Below are positions 24,101-34,546 of a DNA stretch of 64,000 bases, one piece after another. Position numbers and translations under genes: made by a program. Origin of the DNA: Jacaranda mimosifolia (taxonomy: Eukaryota > Streptophyta > Magnoliopsida > Lamiales > Bignoniaceae). Every line of letters starts with the position of its first letter. Positions within the stretch are counted from its first letter, which is position 1. The stretch is taken from positions 35,040,299 to 35,104,298 of the forward strand of contig CM032128.1 of the NCBI GenBank assembly GCA_018894105.1, in the 5' to 3' direction. The notes below the pieces were generated by a model, which did no database searches, was not told the DNA's origin, and saw only the letters and a program-made list of their open reading frames with translations.

Positions 24101-25461
24101 TCAATTGATAAACAAATTCATTGTCATCACTACATTCCATATGCACTAACCTTGAAACCTTCAGATGCATGTGTAGTGTTTGACGATGCCTGGTCTACAT
24201 TAAATCCAGCTATTATTCAATATCAGGAGACACCATTTGTTAATTTTTTGTTAAAATTGTTTACTTGTCTTAAATTGCCCCTTGGAAACATGTCACTATG
24301 CTACATGTACAGAAACAGAGTCCAGTTCTCTAGGATCTTGTGGCTCGCCTGAATATGGTGTTTTAGTATTGGGGAATTTAAATGAAAATTTCTAGGGAGG
24401 ACATCTTTCCTTGAAGGGAACTGGAGAGAATTTTCATTTTTGCGTTACGTGCAAGTCCTACCAATTTAAACATAACATGTATAATAGAAAAGGGATCTGT
24501 CCTTTTCATCCTTATTTATGAGGTTTTAAAAAAGTTGTTACTGTTTCTTTAACAGGAAGTGGTATTTTATGAAGATGGTGAGCCAATAATTGATGGTGAA
24601 GCTGGAGATCTCAAGGTTTGATCCGTATCCTTGGTTTTAATGGTGCAATGGACTTTTCCGATTTTATTTGTTCTGGTTTATTCAGCATTCAGTTTCTTGA
24701 TTGGTTATCAATGTATTGTAGTTTCGCATACGGACTGCACCTCATGATCGCTTCAGAAGGGAAGGCAATGATCTCCACACAACAGTTACTATTACTTTGG
24801 TAATGTTTTTTTTGACAATTTACACTTTTTTTTCTTTCTTCTTATTCTTTCTTTCTTTCTTTCCCTTCTTTTTTTCTTCCCCACCTACTACTCAGTAGGC
24901 ACTTGGCAAGAGGCAAGTTGCCCCTGGTTCTTTTCTGTCTTGCAATTAGGGGCATGGGAGCTATGACAGCGTAACATATGCTTCCATGCAATACATTTCT
25001 TTAGATACATAAGATCTCTACAATTAATATGAAAATATTCTTTGGACTAACTTGCGGCTTGTGTTTACCAAATTGGTTTTAACTTAGAATTGACTACCTC
25101 TTTTATTCAGGTTCAAGCTCTTGTTGGTTTCGAGAAGACCATTACACACCTTGATGAACATTTGGTGGACATTGGCTCCAAGGTGAGTGACAATTATTTA
25201 CTGCAGTTTCAGTTAACAACCAAATTGTACAAGACTAGCTTCAGATCTCCATTATTCAAGAAAGAATTAGGGTCATCTAAAATCTTTTTCATTTTCCCTC
25301 AGGGTATCACAAAGCCTAAGGAAGTGAGAAAGTTTAAAGGCGAAGGCATGCCATTACATTTTAGTAACAAGAAGGGCGACCTCTATGTAACATTTGAGGT
25401 TCTTTTCCCCACCTCATTAACAGAGGACCAAAAGAACAAGATCAAGGAAGTTCTAGGTTAG
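21174..25461 (+). CDS. ERDJ3B: ER-lumenal DnaJ co-chaperone ERdj3B (DNAJB11 homologue), 345 aa
   Basis: Ten exons (21174-21244, 21359-21507, 21644-21773, 23290-23404, 23596-23712, 23837-23923, 24556-24615, 24722-24799, 25111-25182, 25303-25461) splice in frame to 345 residues. Exon 1 encodes a signal peptide ([23 protein letters not shown]). The J domain follows ([11 protein letters not shown]..., with the HPD motif in YHPDKN), then a short Gly/Phe linker (GGRGGGG, FFGGGG). The substrate-binding region has a compact cysteine cluster (CNC in exon 5, CEQC in exon 6), as in DNAJB11. The protein stimulates BiP ATPase in the ER lumen and works in glycoprotein/receptor quality control with SDF2. 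There is no HDEL, as in the family. The promoter carries a perfect ERSE. Intron 3 holds an 859-bp hAT element. Confidence 0.95.
22140..22998. mobile_element. Non-autonomous hAT element in ERdj3B intron 3 (859 bp)
   Basis: Perfect 8-bp target duplication GGTATTAG at 22132-22139 and 22999-23006. Termini are CATAGTTGTTAAATGCGA and, inverted, CATAGTTGTCAAAGGCGA. Subterminal regions are packed with GGCGAG/CTCGCC words on both strands, giving GC-rich ends around a core with a purine-rich tract (22450-22560). No transposase is seen; open frames inside reflect the GC-rich repeats. Insertion is entirely within the 1.5-kb intron, away from splice sites. Confidence 0.9.
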
Positions 25462-26911
25462 GTATACGGTTATACCGTAACAAGATCATGCGTGCAGATC
25501 CAAGCTACTCTTATCGATGGTTTATTTTCTCCGTTTGCTCCTTGCAATTTTGTTCAAACAGTAGATCATTTATGAAATAGCTGCAACCATCCGGGGACGT
25601 CTAAATTTGTAGCTCAATTCTTAAACTAACGGGGCCAATTCTGCCACTTGATATTTGTAACTATGTTGGTTGATGAGTTAGGAACTGCGAGAATTTTTAT
25701 GTTGTCCTTGGTATGGCCGAATATCCCCGTTTTCTTACAATATGTGAAGCTGGTGCTCCTGGCAAGTTACCTCTTCCCTAAATGTTGCTGTGAGCTTTGT
25801 TCACTTACTTTAAGTTGTGTGCGAGTTGTGAACTCCCATCCGTAGCCGATCTTGCATTCCCTTTTCTTCTTTTTTCCCCTTTTTACTGGGAGAATAGACG
25901 CGTGCTAAAATAGCAAAGGTTGGCTGGTGTATTTTGAGGTTATAGCCTCATAGGCCAAAGTAACTGGGAAGAAGTTGCCTGATAGAATGCTAGCTACTGT
26001 TGCACTGAACTTCTTAAAGAAAACTTAAGACAACGGAAATCCATTATGCTTTTTCTGCTATTAGAATATTTATGCTCTCCTGATTTCCTCTTTTATTGGG
26101 GGAAAAAACATTTTAAGTGGATGATAAGTGTCTTAAAAAATTCAATACCAGGGTAATCAAACGGGAACCGCTATAGTTTTAACTTAATATATCACTAGTT
26201 ACCTTCTCTTGTTACAACAAAATGTCCACAAACATCATATAAACTCGTGCTTCTTTATTTTATTTTTTTTCCCAAAAGAAGAAAATTCAAAACATTTTAT
26301 AAACCTTTAAATATATTTTCCAGATACTACAGCAATTTATTTCGAAATCAATATAACACCATATTAGCTCAGTAAATATTAAGAGCTCCAAATGCTCATA
26401 AATGCCTTCAAAACCCTCAGAATAACTCACAACAAACAAGCAGGAAAATTACCTTCGAGTTTTTTGGTTAAATTCCAGAAACTGTGTACAGCCAGTTGAT
26501 CAATAGCGCTGATATACTAGCAAAATCAGCCTAATATTCTAGTAAAATTCAGTTATTCTGACAATGGAACAGTCGACGCTACCAGTCAGCCAAGAGCACT
26601 GGTAAACTGAAGCATTTTCTTCTTCAAAATCTTTAGAAGACCAGTATTACAAGCCATTTTTACTGCTGATGCTACCCTCTTGTTTGTTGTCTCTTCAAAT
26701 ATCATCCCACGGCAGAGTAAAACTAATTTCATGCTGTAGAACAGCAACAATACCCTGTATATTGAGAGAGGATTGATTACCCAGGAAGGTCAGCATGGAA
26801 ATTTCGTATAATCGATACCTGAACACTTACACAACCACCAGCCATCCCTGCACCTCCACTTCCAAACTGATGAAATTGAAAATAACAAAAAAAAGAATTT
26901 TTATGTACCTC
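25462..26911. other. Intergenic region between ERdj3B and TAF13 (convergent)
   Basis: Contains the ERdj3B 3' UTR (to about 26000) and AT-rich DNA up to the TAF13 3' UTR. No element or gene is recognised. Confidence 0.5.
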
Positions 26912-28322
26912 TCAGTCAGTTGATGCCAGTTTCTCTTCATCAACCTCGAAAGCCTTCCTTGCTTGCTTTAGTTCTTCATTCATCGACAACAGCTCAGTGC
27001 AGCGGTTAAGTTTTGGCAAGTCCTACAAAGTCATAGTTGTATATGAAATTCAGAAGCATTTGCATACTATAACTCCACTCCTTTACTTTTGCTTTTAAGA
27101 TATACAAATGGAAGATGAGAATTTAAACTACAGGTTTACTCACGGTTCCAGTTGTATATTTATATTTCTATTTCTATTACTCAGTAGATGGTGAATTGGA
27201 ACATCCACATAATGAATTCCACCTAAAGGAGAGAATTAAGTTTCCAACACACAATGTACCTTCCGGATCAGAAATAGAAAATCCTCTGTCAAAAGCTTTC
27301 CTCTTTTGGTTGCAACATCTTGAGCTTTGTGGACCTGTGGAAGTCATGATCACAAAGAGGGACGAAAAACACCCATTGCAAAAGAGAGAATGAACACTGA
27401 AAAGGCAACCAAATACTTTGGCAAATTTAGAACTAATCAAAAAGTTTAAGAACAAAAGACTTGCCATATCTGTGACATACTCCACAACAATATCCTCAAT
27501 AAGAGTGACAGTCTCCGGAAGTGGCTGTAGTGCAACAATTGCAACACAAAACCATTGTAATATTAGATGAAAATGTTAAAAGAGCAGAACAGTATAGCCT
27601 TTTGGTGCAGCTTGTGGAGTGAAATATTGTTTGCTGAATTTCTTGAATGAAATCTATGGTAGAATTTAATAATTCCAGCTTCCAAATTGAACTTGTTTGA
27701 TGTGTATTACATAGAGTGAGCAATATGACCCCCAGTTTGTCCTAATCCTTGCTTACTCTATTTTACATTTGAACTTCCCACGGATGAGAAATATGCACAG
27801 CTAAGCCAGAATTAAATTCATTACACCCTGTCAAACACTTAGCAAGCTATTGAAATCATCCCTACAATTGTAAATGCAATTTTAAAGTGTCATACTTCCG
27901 AACATTAAAAGAATTATAAGATAAATCTTCCATTCTTCCATTCTAAAGAATGGATACTATGGCATTTACATGTCGGTGTTAGATTCAAGAAATGACTGAA
28001 TACAACAATACAAAATTGTTTGCTACTGATAAAATCCCAAACTACAATGCAAATCAAAATAAGTACAAAGAAAAAAAGAAATAGAAGACGTACATTTTGA
28101 TCATCCCCGAAGCCATACATCATATGCTGCACTGTTGCATCGATATAAACAATTAAGTTCATTAAAACAAAAACCACAAAATTACATGGAATAAGGAACT
28201 TCCAGAGAGAAAAACTCACAATCCTTCTGAAACATTCCACGCTTACGCTTTAAGGAGGTTTCTGAAGGTTGGGATGAACCTGGTTTTGTTTTTGACGAAG
28301 CTCCTGCTGTAAGGTTGCTCAT
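26912..28322 (-). CDS. TAF13: TFIID subunit TAF13 (128 aa)
   Basis: Five exons on the minus strand (28220-28322, 28094-28131, 27465-27524, 27260-27334, 26912-27022) splice in frame to 128 residues. After a short polar N-terminus (MSNLTAGASSKTKPG) comes KRKRGMFQKDLQHMMYGFGDDQN. The histone-fold region follows (PLPETVTLIEDIVVEYVTDM, VHKAQDVATKRGKLLTEDFLFLIRKDLPKLNRCTELL), and the protein ends with an acidic helix (MNEELKQARKAFEVDEEKL). TAF13 pairs with TAF11 in TFIID, which nucleates RNA polymerase II initiation in the nucleus. The intron between exons 3 and 4 has a GC donor (ATG|GCAAGT); only this junction restores the conserved order YVTDM-VHKAQD. Confidence 0.95.
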
Positions 28323-29093
28323 CCTCTATATCTGTTAACTCCTTCCTTCAGTTCTTTTAATTAACCAAAATATATATATCATTATTTAGAATCCATGCAT
28401 TCAAAATATAGACAATATCAGCATCAAAATAACAGATGCACTCACAAATAACTTATAGTACTTCAAAGTTCAGATAGTTGGCAACAGAACAAATATTATC
28501 CCTTATCTACATACAGATGCAGTTACAACTCTGATTTATAACATAGTTTTATCCTAAAAATTCTGGAAATATGACAATTACACCATCTGGTCGGGCTATA
28601 TAGTTCATATCATAGTCGTTCTCTATCCTAAAATACCTAATATCCATGTCATCTTGAACTTGAATTGAATTCCCCAGCTTGAGTGAGAATCCTACTCCAA
28701 CTACCTAATATATCCACGTTAATTGGAATTAGGATTGAATTCCCCAGCTTGAATTCAACTTGAAATCCTACTCATTCAATTACTCTGAATTAAAACAGAA
28801 AAAATTAACTCACACACAAAATCAAGGGAAACTGATAAATTTTCAGCCAATATTTTTTAAGTACGAATAATCGCAAATACAATTTGAAGGAAAAGGTTTA
28901 CGATTTTCTTTCCCGTCGGGCGCCGTCGCCGATTTCCGCCGGTCGTGGGTATTGGTATCTTCTTGATGAGAAATGGCAAATCAATTCGACGGACAGATTT
29001 ATATATATTGGGCTTGGGCTTCGACTTCGTGGGTTGTCTAAATTCTTTATCCAAAGGAAAATGAAAATGGGTCGTTCAATGTCAATTTCATTA

Positions 29094-29454
29094 AGGGCCC
29101 GTTTGAATTTGTTTTCTGAAGGCATTTTCAATTTTTAGTAAAAATAAATAATAAAAAGTAAGTTATAAATTTAAAAAAATAAAATATTATTTGAATATTT
29201 TGTTTAAAATATAATAATTATATAGGATTGAAAGTGAGTTGTATTTGAAAAATATAGTATTTTAATATTAAAAGTCATGCAAATGTGAGTAAGATAAAAT
29301 AAAAAAAATGGTGAAAAGTGAAAATGGAGAGAGAGTGTAATAGTATATTTTGGAGAATATTTTGAAAATGAAAATATTTGTAAAAATAGGGGAGAAATTA
29401 ATAAATTTCTATTTTTATTTTCTATAGGGTGTTTGAAAATAAAACTAAACAAGC
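29094..29454. mobile_element. Tourist-like MITE, related subfamily
   Basis: Starts GGGCCCGTTTGAATTTGTTTTC after TAA and ends GAAAATAAAACTAAACAAGCAC before TAA, i.e. a TAA target duplication with about 20-bp imperfect terminal repeats. The core is AT-rich and non-coding. Confidence 0.65.
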
Positions 29455-29807
29455 ACTAACTAACTTACATATATAAGTGTGAGGATGGTGTTAGACGATC
29501 AATTAAACACTAATAATTATTATTTATATTTATTATTTATATTTATTACTTATTATAAAATAAAAAATGAGTATGATATAAAAAATCTCGTGGAACCTAA
29601 TAAAGGTTACAAGAGAAAATGGGAAACTTCCATATTTAATTCTAAAACGAGAATAAAATTGAATAACAATGACCTAACAACACTAATACAATTAATTTCT
29701 AGGGGCACAATCAAACCAAATGGACTCTTTTGCACCCCCAGTAAGAGCGCTACGTAGTGTGGACAATCTATGATTAAGAAACAGAAGTCAAAAAATGTGA
29801 TAGCTAA

Positions 29808-30115
29808 GGGCCGTTTGGTTTTATTTTCATTTTCATCATTTCTAAAATTTAAAAATTTAGTTAGTAAAAATGAGTTGAAAATGAGTTTGTATTTAGATAC
29901 ATTGTTGGAAAAGTAATGATTGTATTGATTTTAATAGGTTATAAGTGGAGTGCGATAAAAATAATGAAATGAAAAGAGAAGATATATAGGTTATTGCAGA
30001 ACGTGTTTTAAAAATAAAAATAATGTTGGTTGAAAATGTATAAAACGTGATGTGTTTTATTTTTAGAATATAAGAAAATGTAAAAATAAAGTGTGGAAGT
30101 GAAAACAAACAGAAG
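29808..30115 (+). mobile_element. Tourist-like MITE, copy 3
   Basis: Starts GGGCCGTTTGGTTTTATTTTC after TAA, with the same interior as copies 1, 2 and 4 (TTTAATAGGTTATAAGTGGA). The right terminal repeat has decayed to CAAACAGAAGCC. Confidence 0.7.
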
Positions 30116-30159
30116 CCTATATATTTATTTTAGGAGTTTGTAAATTTTTTTAAAAATAG

Positions 30160-30612
30160 CTATGTTCACTAGCATTTTGGGAAAAAATTTCCCAACTCCC
30201 AAAATAATCCCAAAAAATATACACATTCTTCAATCATTTTTTCAAAATACAAAAAATTTGTACCCAAAAATCTCTCAAAATTCAATTTTAAAAATACCAT
30301 ACACACTACCCTAACCATACATAACACTCAAGTATATATATGCACACCATCAAAGTAATATATATACACATTACATAAAAAAATAATTTCTTCCTACAAA
30401 CTCAACAAAAAAGTAACTGATTTAACATTTATAGTAAAATTTGTCCCCCTACCAAAATATTAACAAACAAACAACTCATTCTCAATCAATCTTCCCTATT
30501 TTTCCAAAACACAAACAAACAATTGACATTTTTTCCAAATTTTCTCCCAAAAATTCATTCTCCCAAAAAATTTTATAGAAAAATGGCCAAAAATACTAGT
30601 GAACAAGCCCTA
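30160..30612. mobile_element. Foldback MITE near the viral junction
   Basis: Imperfect inverted ends: TAGCTATGTTCACTAGCATTTT at the left, and AAAATACTAGTGAACAAGCCC at the right. Inner inverted words are CCCAAAATAATCCC and CTCCCAAAAAATTTT. No clean target duplication was established. It is non-coding and ends about 200 bp before the virus. Confidence 0.5.
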
Positions 30613-30787
30613 AATTACTATCAAACACTTTATAATATTTTATAAGCTCGTTATAAATTTTCAAACATCTAATAATATTAACTCATCCAAACATTCTATA
30701 AAATTATAATGCAACATGACAAACTTCCACACTTGACTAAAATGAGGTTAAAAATAAGGTAACGACCACCTAACAACGCCGACGCAA

Positions 30788-33700
30788 TTAATTTCGAACA
30801 ACAAATGCTACACAATCTTCCAGGGCAAACAACGTCTTTTCAGAGGGCTCGTCCTCCTCAGAAAAGAGTGATTCCAGATCCTCATTCTCAAGATCACACT
30901 GGGTTAACTGGAACACCTGTTTGAGTATCTTGTCCCTTTTCTTGTTAGGACAATTCCTAGCCCAGTGACCTTGCTTATGACAAATATGGCACCTGTCTCC
31001 TTTTTTCTTTGAGAACTTTCTCCTGAAATATCTCCTTCTCCTCCTGGGTCTCCATTGTTGGTGGTGAAAGTCACGATGCTTTTTGAATCTTTTGTGATGC
31101 TTATGAGACTTTTCTGGGCACTGGCATTTTTCTGTCTTGCATTTAATCTGAAGATCCTTCCTGTCACATTCCTTTGAAAATTTTCTTCCTGTCTCCTGGA
31201 ACTCCTTAAAGAATTTCCAATTATTGCATAATTTTTCCAGGGCCTTAAAGACGAATTGATAGATTTCTCCAAGGGAGGCATTCTCCAAAGTTCGTCCTCT
31301 CATCTCAATCAGTCTTAGGGCTTCACGACCAAGTGACTCAGGAATGGAATTGATATAGGCTTGCTTCAGATTTGGATTGTCCATGCCGCCAAGAATATAG
31401 AATTTTTGAGACATCCGTTGGAAATGCTTCTCCAGATCCTTTCTTTCAAAAGAACAGCATTTCATTTTGAAGAACTCTTCCCGTGCAACATTAATATTGT
31501 TTTCATGTCTGCCCAGAAACTCAATATAAATGGTGCTCATAAAAGTTTCAATATTTGGTGAGTTTCTGGCCTGGATCTGCCTGTATTCTCCAAGAGCATA
31601 CCACCATTCTTTCAAGGTACCAGTCATTCTAGCAGTAAAACCATTTATAACACTGGTAAGATCAGCACCTGGTTTTTGAAGTTCTGTAACACACCAAGAC
31701 ATCATTTCATGAATTCTATCCTTCCACTGAGAAGGAGGGATATCATCAAATGAGAACAGATGTCCTGAATTGCTAGAATAGGAATAAGTTGGTGGAGCGT
31801 TCCTCTGTTGTCCTTGTTGACTGGTCTCTGGTTCATCATCAACAACTGGCTCTTGTGGAGTATCTGGAGTTCTTTCTTCTGGAGGTTGATTCATAAAGAG
31901 TAACGGGATGTCTTCTGAGAGTTCCTCTGTATCACTGATATCTTCTGTCACAAAAACTGGCCATGGTCTATTTGGCTTGTTGTCTTCATGGTCAGCAGCC
32001 TTCTTTAGATAATCGGTGATTGGATTTGAAGTAGAGGAATTCTGCATCATGAACTGTGATGGCTTTGGCTGTGTAGGCTCAGCTATGCTCAATGCTGTAG
32101 AGGAAGTGGTTTGAGGATTGCTTTTCTTTTTATATTCCTCCGGAGAAAAGAATGAAGATGAGTCTCCAAACATCTTTTTGAAATTGTCCAGTCCATGAAG
32201 TGGTTGTGAAACAACAGGATAAGAAGACACTGCAGGTTGGGGTGTGCTCCAAATAGAGTCTCTCTGGTACTGTTCTTCAAGAGACTTTAGTTGGGTCTTA
32301 AGTGTCCTGATCTCCTGTTCTTTATGGCTGAATGGTTGTGAAGTTTGGAGAAGTCTCATGATCTCATTGTGCACCAGGTCTATTCTCTCCTTCAGGGCTT
32401 GAATTGTTGCTGACAGCTGGTTGTCTATCTTTGCTTCAATCCTCTCCTGGCTTTTTACAATTTTCTGCAGCATATGATTTTGGACCACTGCATTTTCTGA
32501 CTGCCAGTTGAGGGTTGCTTCAGCAGCTGAAACTTCCATCGTTGATCCATCTGACCTTCTTGTTGTAGGATTCCTAACCTTCCAAGAGTGATTATACTCG
32601 GGAGTTTGAATTTCCTTAGGAGGGTAATTCAACTGTTGAAAGGAAGAGGAAGTAGGACCAAACATCATGATCTGACTGGGGATTGGATCTTCATCCAAAC
32701 AATCATCTGAGGGTAACAAAGGAATACAATCATCATCATCATCCTTGTAGTATTCCTCATCATCGCTGTCTTCATATCCCTCTTGAACTCCCCATCCAGT
32801 ATGTGTTGTTGGCCACGGTGATGGAGGCGGTGGAGTATATTTGACCAAGTAGTCAAATTTTCCTGAAGGTTGTCCCAACGTATCTACAAAAGGATCATCC
32901 CTAGACAATCTTGATGGTCTTTGTCTAGGAGCTTCAGGGACATCTGGTGGTGCATAAATAGGACTGCCACATCCATCGAATCCATAGATTGACATTTCAG
33001 GACCAATAGAATAGGCAGGATTGAAACAGCTAGGTATCCCGGTCTTTTCTTTCTGCTTCTGAAACTTGATTTCTACTGTTCCGTCCTTGTTTTTGTGAAA
33101 GGATGGTTCAGTAGACTGGATCGGCTCTGAATCCCTGGACGCTTGGTGAGTTTGTTCATAGGCCGTAATCCAAGATTCAGGGATCAACTTCTGCAATTCT
33201 TCTTTAGGTAATTGTCTGGGGACATACGTACAGCTGGGAATATGATCAGTGTCCACAGAAATTAACAAAGCTTCATTAGTCTCCTGAGGATACGCAAAAT
33301 CAATTGAATGATTTTGAATCCTGTACACCATTTGATAGTGAAGGGTTGCAGAATAGGTTGTAGCCGTAGGGACTGCTCCACAGATCTGAATTTGGAGCTT
33401 CAGTGCAGACTGTAAACATGGATCTGATATTGGCAGGTTGAAATTAGGAAACATTGTTACAAGGACTGTTCCCGAATTCAACGTTGTTTGAACTGTGCCA
33501 ATACATGCATGCTGATAGTCAGAATACCGGGTATCCAACAGAGCAATTCTGGCCGTGGTAGGTAAACCTTTTCTTCCATGAAGGGTAAGAGCAAACCTTA
33601 TGGCTCCAAAATGGATATGAGTATATCCTTCTGAAAGCCATAACCTTGGTAAGTGAGACGGTAACTCAATAGAAACCATCTGCTCCTTTTCTGTAGCTGG

Positions 33701-33991
33701 TAGAAAGTGTTGATCAAAAGCAGAGGCTTGGACATACTCCTTAACCTGAACTTTAGAAGGAGTAATAAGGCTTTTAACGGTTTTGGTGAAGGAAGATCTA
33801 GGTTTAGTGAAAGCATTATAAGGGTTAATGAGTGGCAAATTGGTTAATGGAACCTTTTCATTATCTGGGAGATAGGTAACTTCATAAAGGGAATCTATCT
33901 TAGAAGCATCTGATTTACGGAAACTGGGACTTGGAACAAGGGAAGAAGAAGATGAAGTTGAAGTAGCTGGCCTAGGTAGTAAACTATCCAT
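30788..33991 (-). pseudogene. EPRV minus copy: movement protein-capsid-zinc knuckle frame, 3'-truncated
   Basis: An open frame of 1067 codons from ATG 33991, which overlaps the primer-binding site, to a stop at 30788 in host DNA; the last eight codons past the junction at 30815 are host sequence. Residues about 40-270 form the 30K movement-protein domain. The middle is acidic and Pro-rich with a coiled coil (about 500-580), and a retroviral-capsid-like region spans about 730-930. A Lys/Arg-rich tract leads to the CX2CX4HX4C knuckle at about residue 1000. Protease, RT and RNase H are absent because of the junction. Unlike the plus copy, this frame has no frameshift in the movement-protein region. 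One amino-acid change (Glu versus Lys) is seen near 31340. Confidence 0.9.
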
Positions 33992-34004
33992 GGCTCCGAT
34001 ACCA
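33991..34004 (-). other. EPRV minus copy primer-binding site, mutated
   Basis: The minus-strand 14-mer TGGTATCGGAGCCA matches the initiator tRNA-Met site found in the plus copy except for one A-to-G change. The last base is the A of the ATG. Confidence 0.85.
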
Positions 34005-34307
34005 ACTGGAAGTCGGTATCTTAGCAAGGTATGACGTCCGCCGGGAAAGGCCTCAACTGTGGGCAACAAGGGCGTGTCCTTTTATGCTAAGACACATACT
34101 TCGGTTAGGATCATGGTCAAGAATAGAGAACTCAAAGAAGCCAGAAAACTAAACTTAGAGAAGGAAAATTAAAACCCTTTCTGATGCAGAGGATCCTATT
34201 AAAGGCAACTGCAGAGCATACTTAAGCTTTAAAAGGTTGAAGATGGTAGCGGAATAGTAAACGAAACTGGAAATAGTAAAGAACACAAGAGATGCTTAAA
34301 AGATGAT

Positions 34308-34363
34308 TTTATTTTTCTCCCAACTCAATCTGCTTACAAACTGAAAACTCATCCCTTTATATA
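34308..34363 (-). promoter_or_regulatory. EPRV minus copy promoter TATA box and poly(A) signal
   Basis: TATATAAA on the minus strand at 34356-34363 and AATAAA at 34308-34313, about 365 nt upstream of ATG 33991. The intergenic region back to the stop codon at 34547 is intact, so this copy keeps the complete viral promoter region in front of its truncated frame. Start of transcription is expected about 30 nt downstream of the TATA box. Confidence 0.75.
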
Positions 34364-34546
34364 GAGGGAGGTTTGACAAACGACAAACGAAAATAATTAC
34401 AGTACAGAACTTATCTGACTCACTCGACAACAAGTACAATAATTAAAAACAACTTTAAACAAGATAAAAAGCAAAAACCAATAATACAAACAAACGACAA
34501 ACCAAACAAAACAAAAGCCAACCGAAAGCTGTAAAGATGCTAGCTT

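Larger units (their letters stand above)
28323..30814. other. Intergenic region left of the viral insertion
   Basis: Holds the TAF13 5' flank, a GC-richer stretch near 28900-29090 with no convincing gene, two Tourist-like MITEs and a foldback element (listed separately). A diverged host repeat occurs twice: 29641-29775 and 30725-30814 share the words CCTAACAAC and CAATTAATTT in order. The second copy runs into the viral junction. Confidence 0.5.

Noticed and set aside
28884..29138. 84-codon plus frame and overlapping minus frames upstream of TAF13
   Set aside because: GC-richer 5' flank of TAF13 running into a MITE; no recognisable protein, and frames overlap on both strands.
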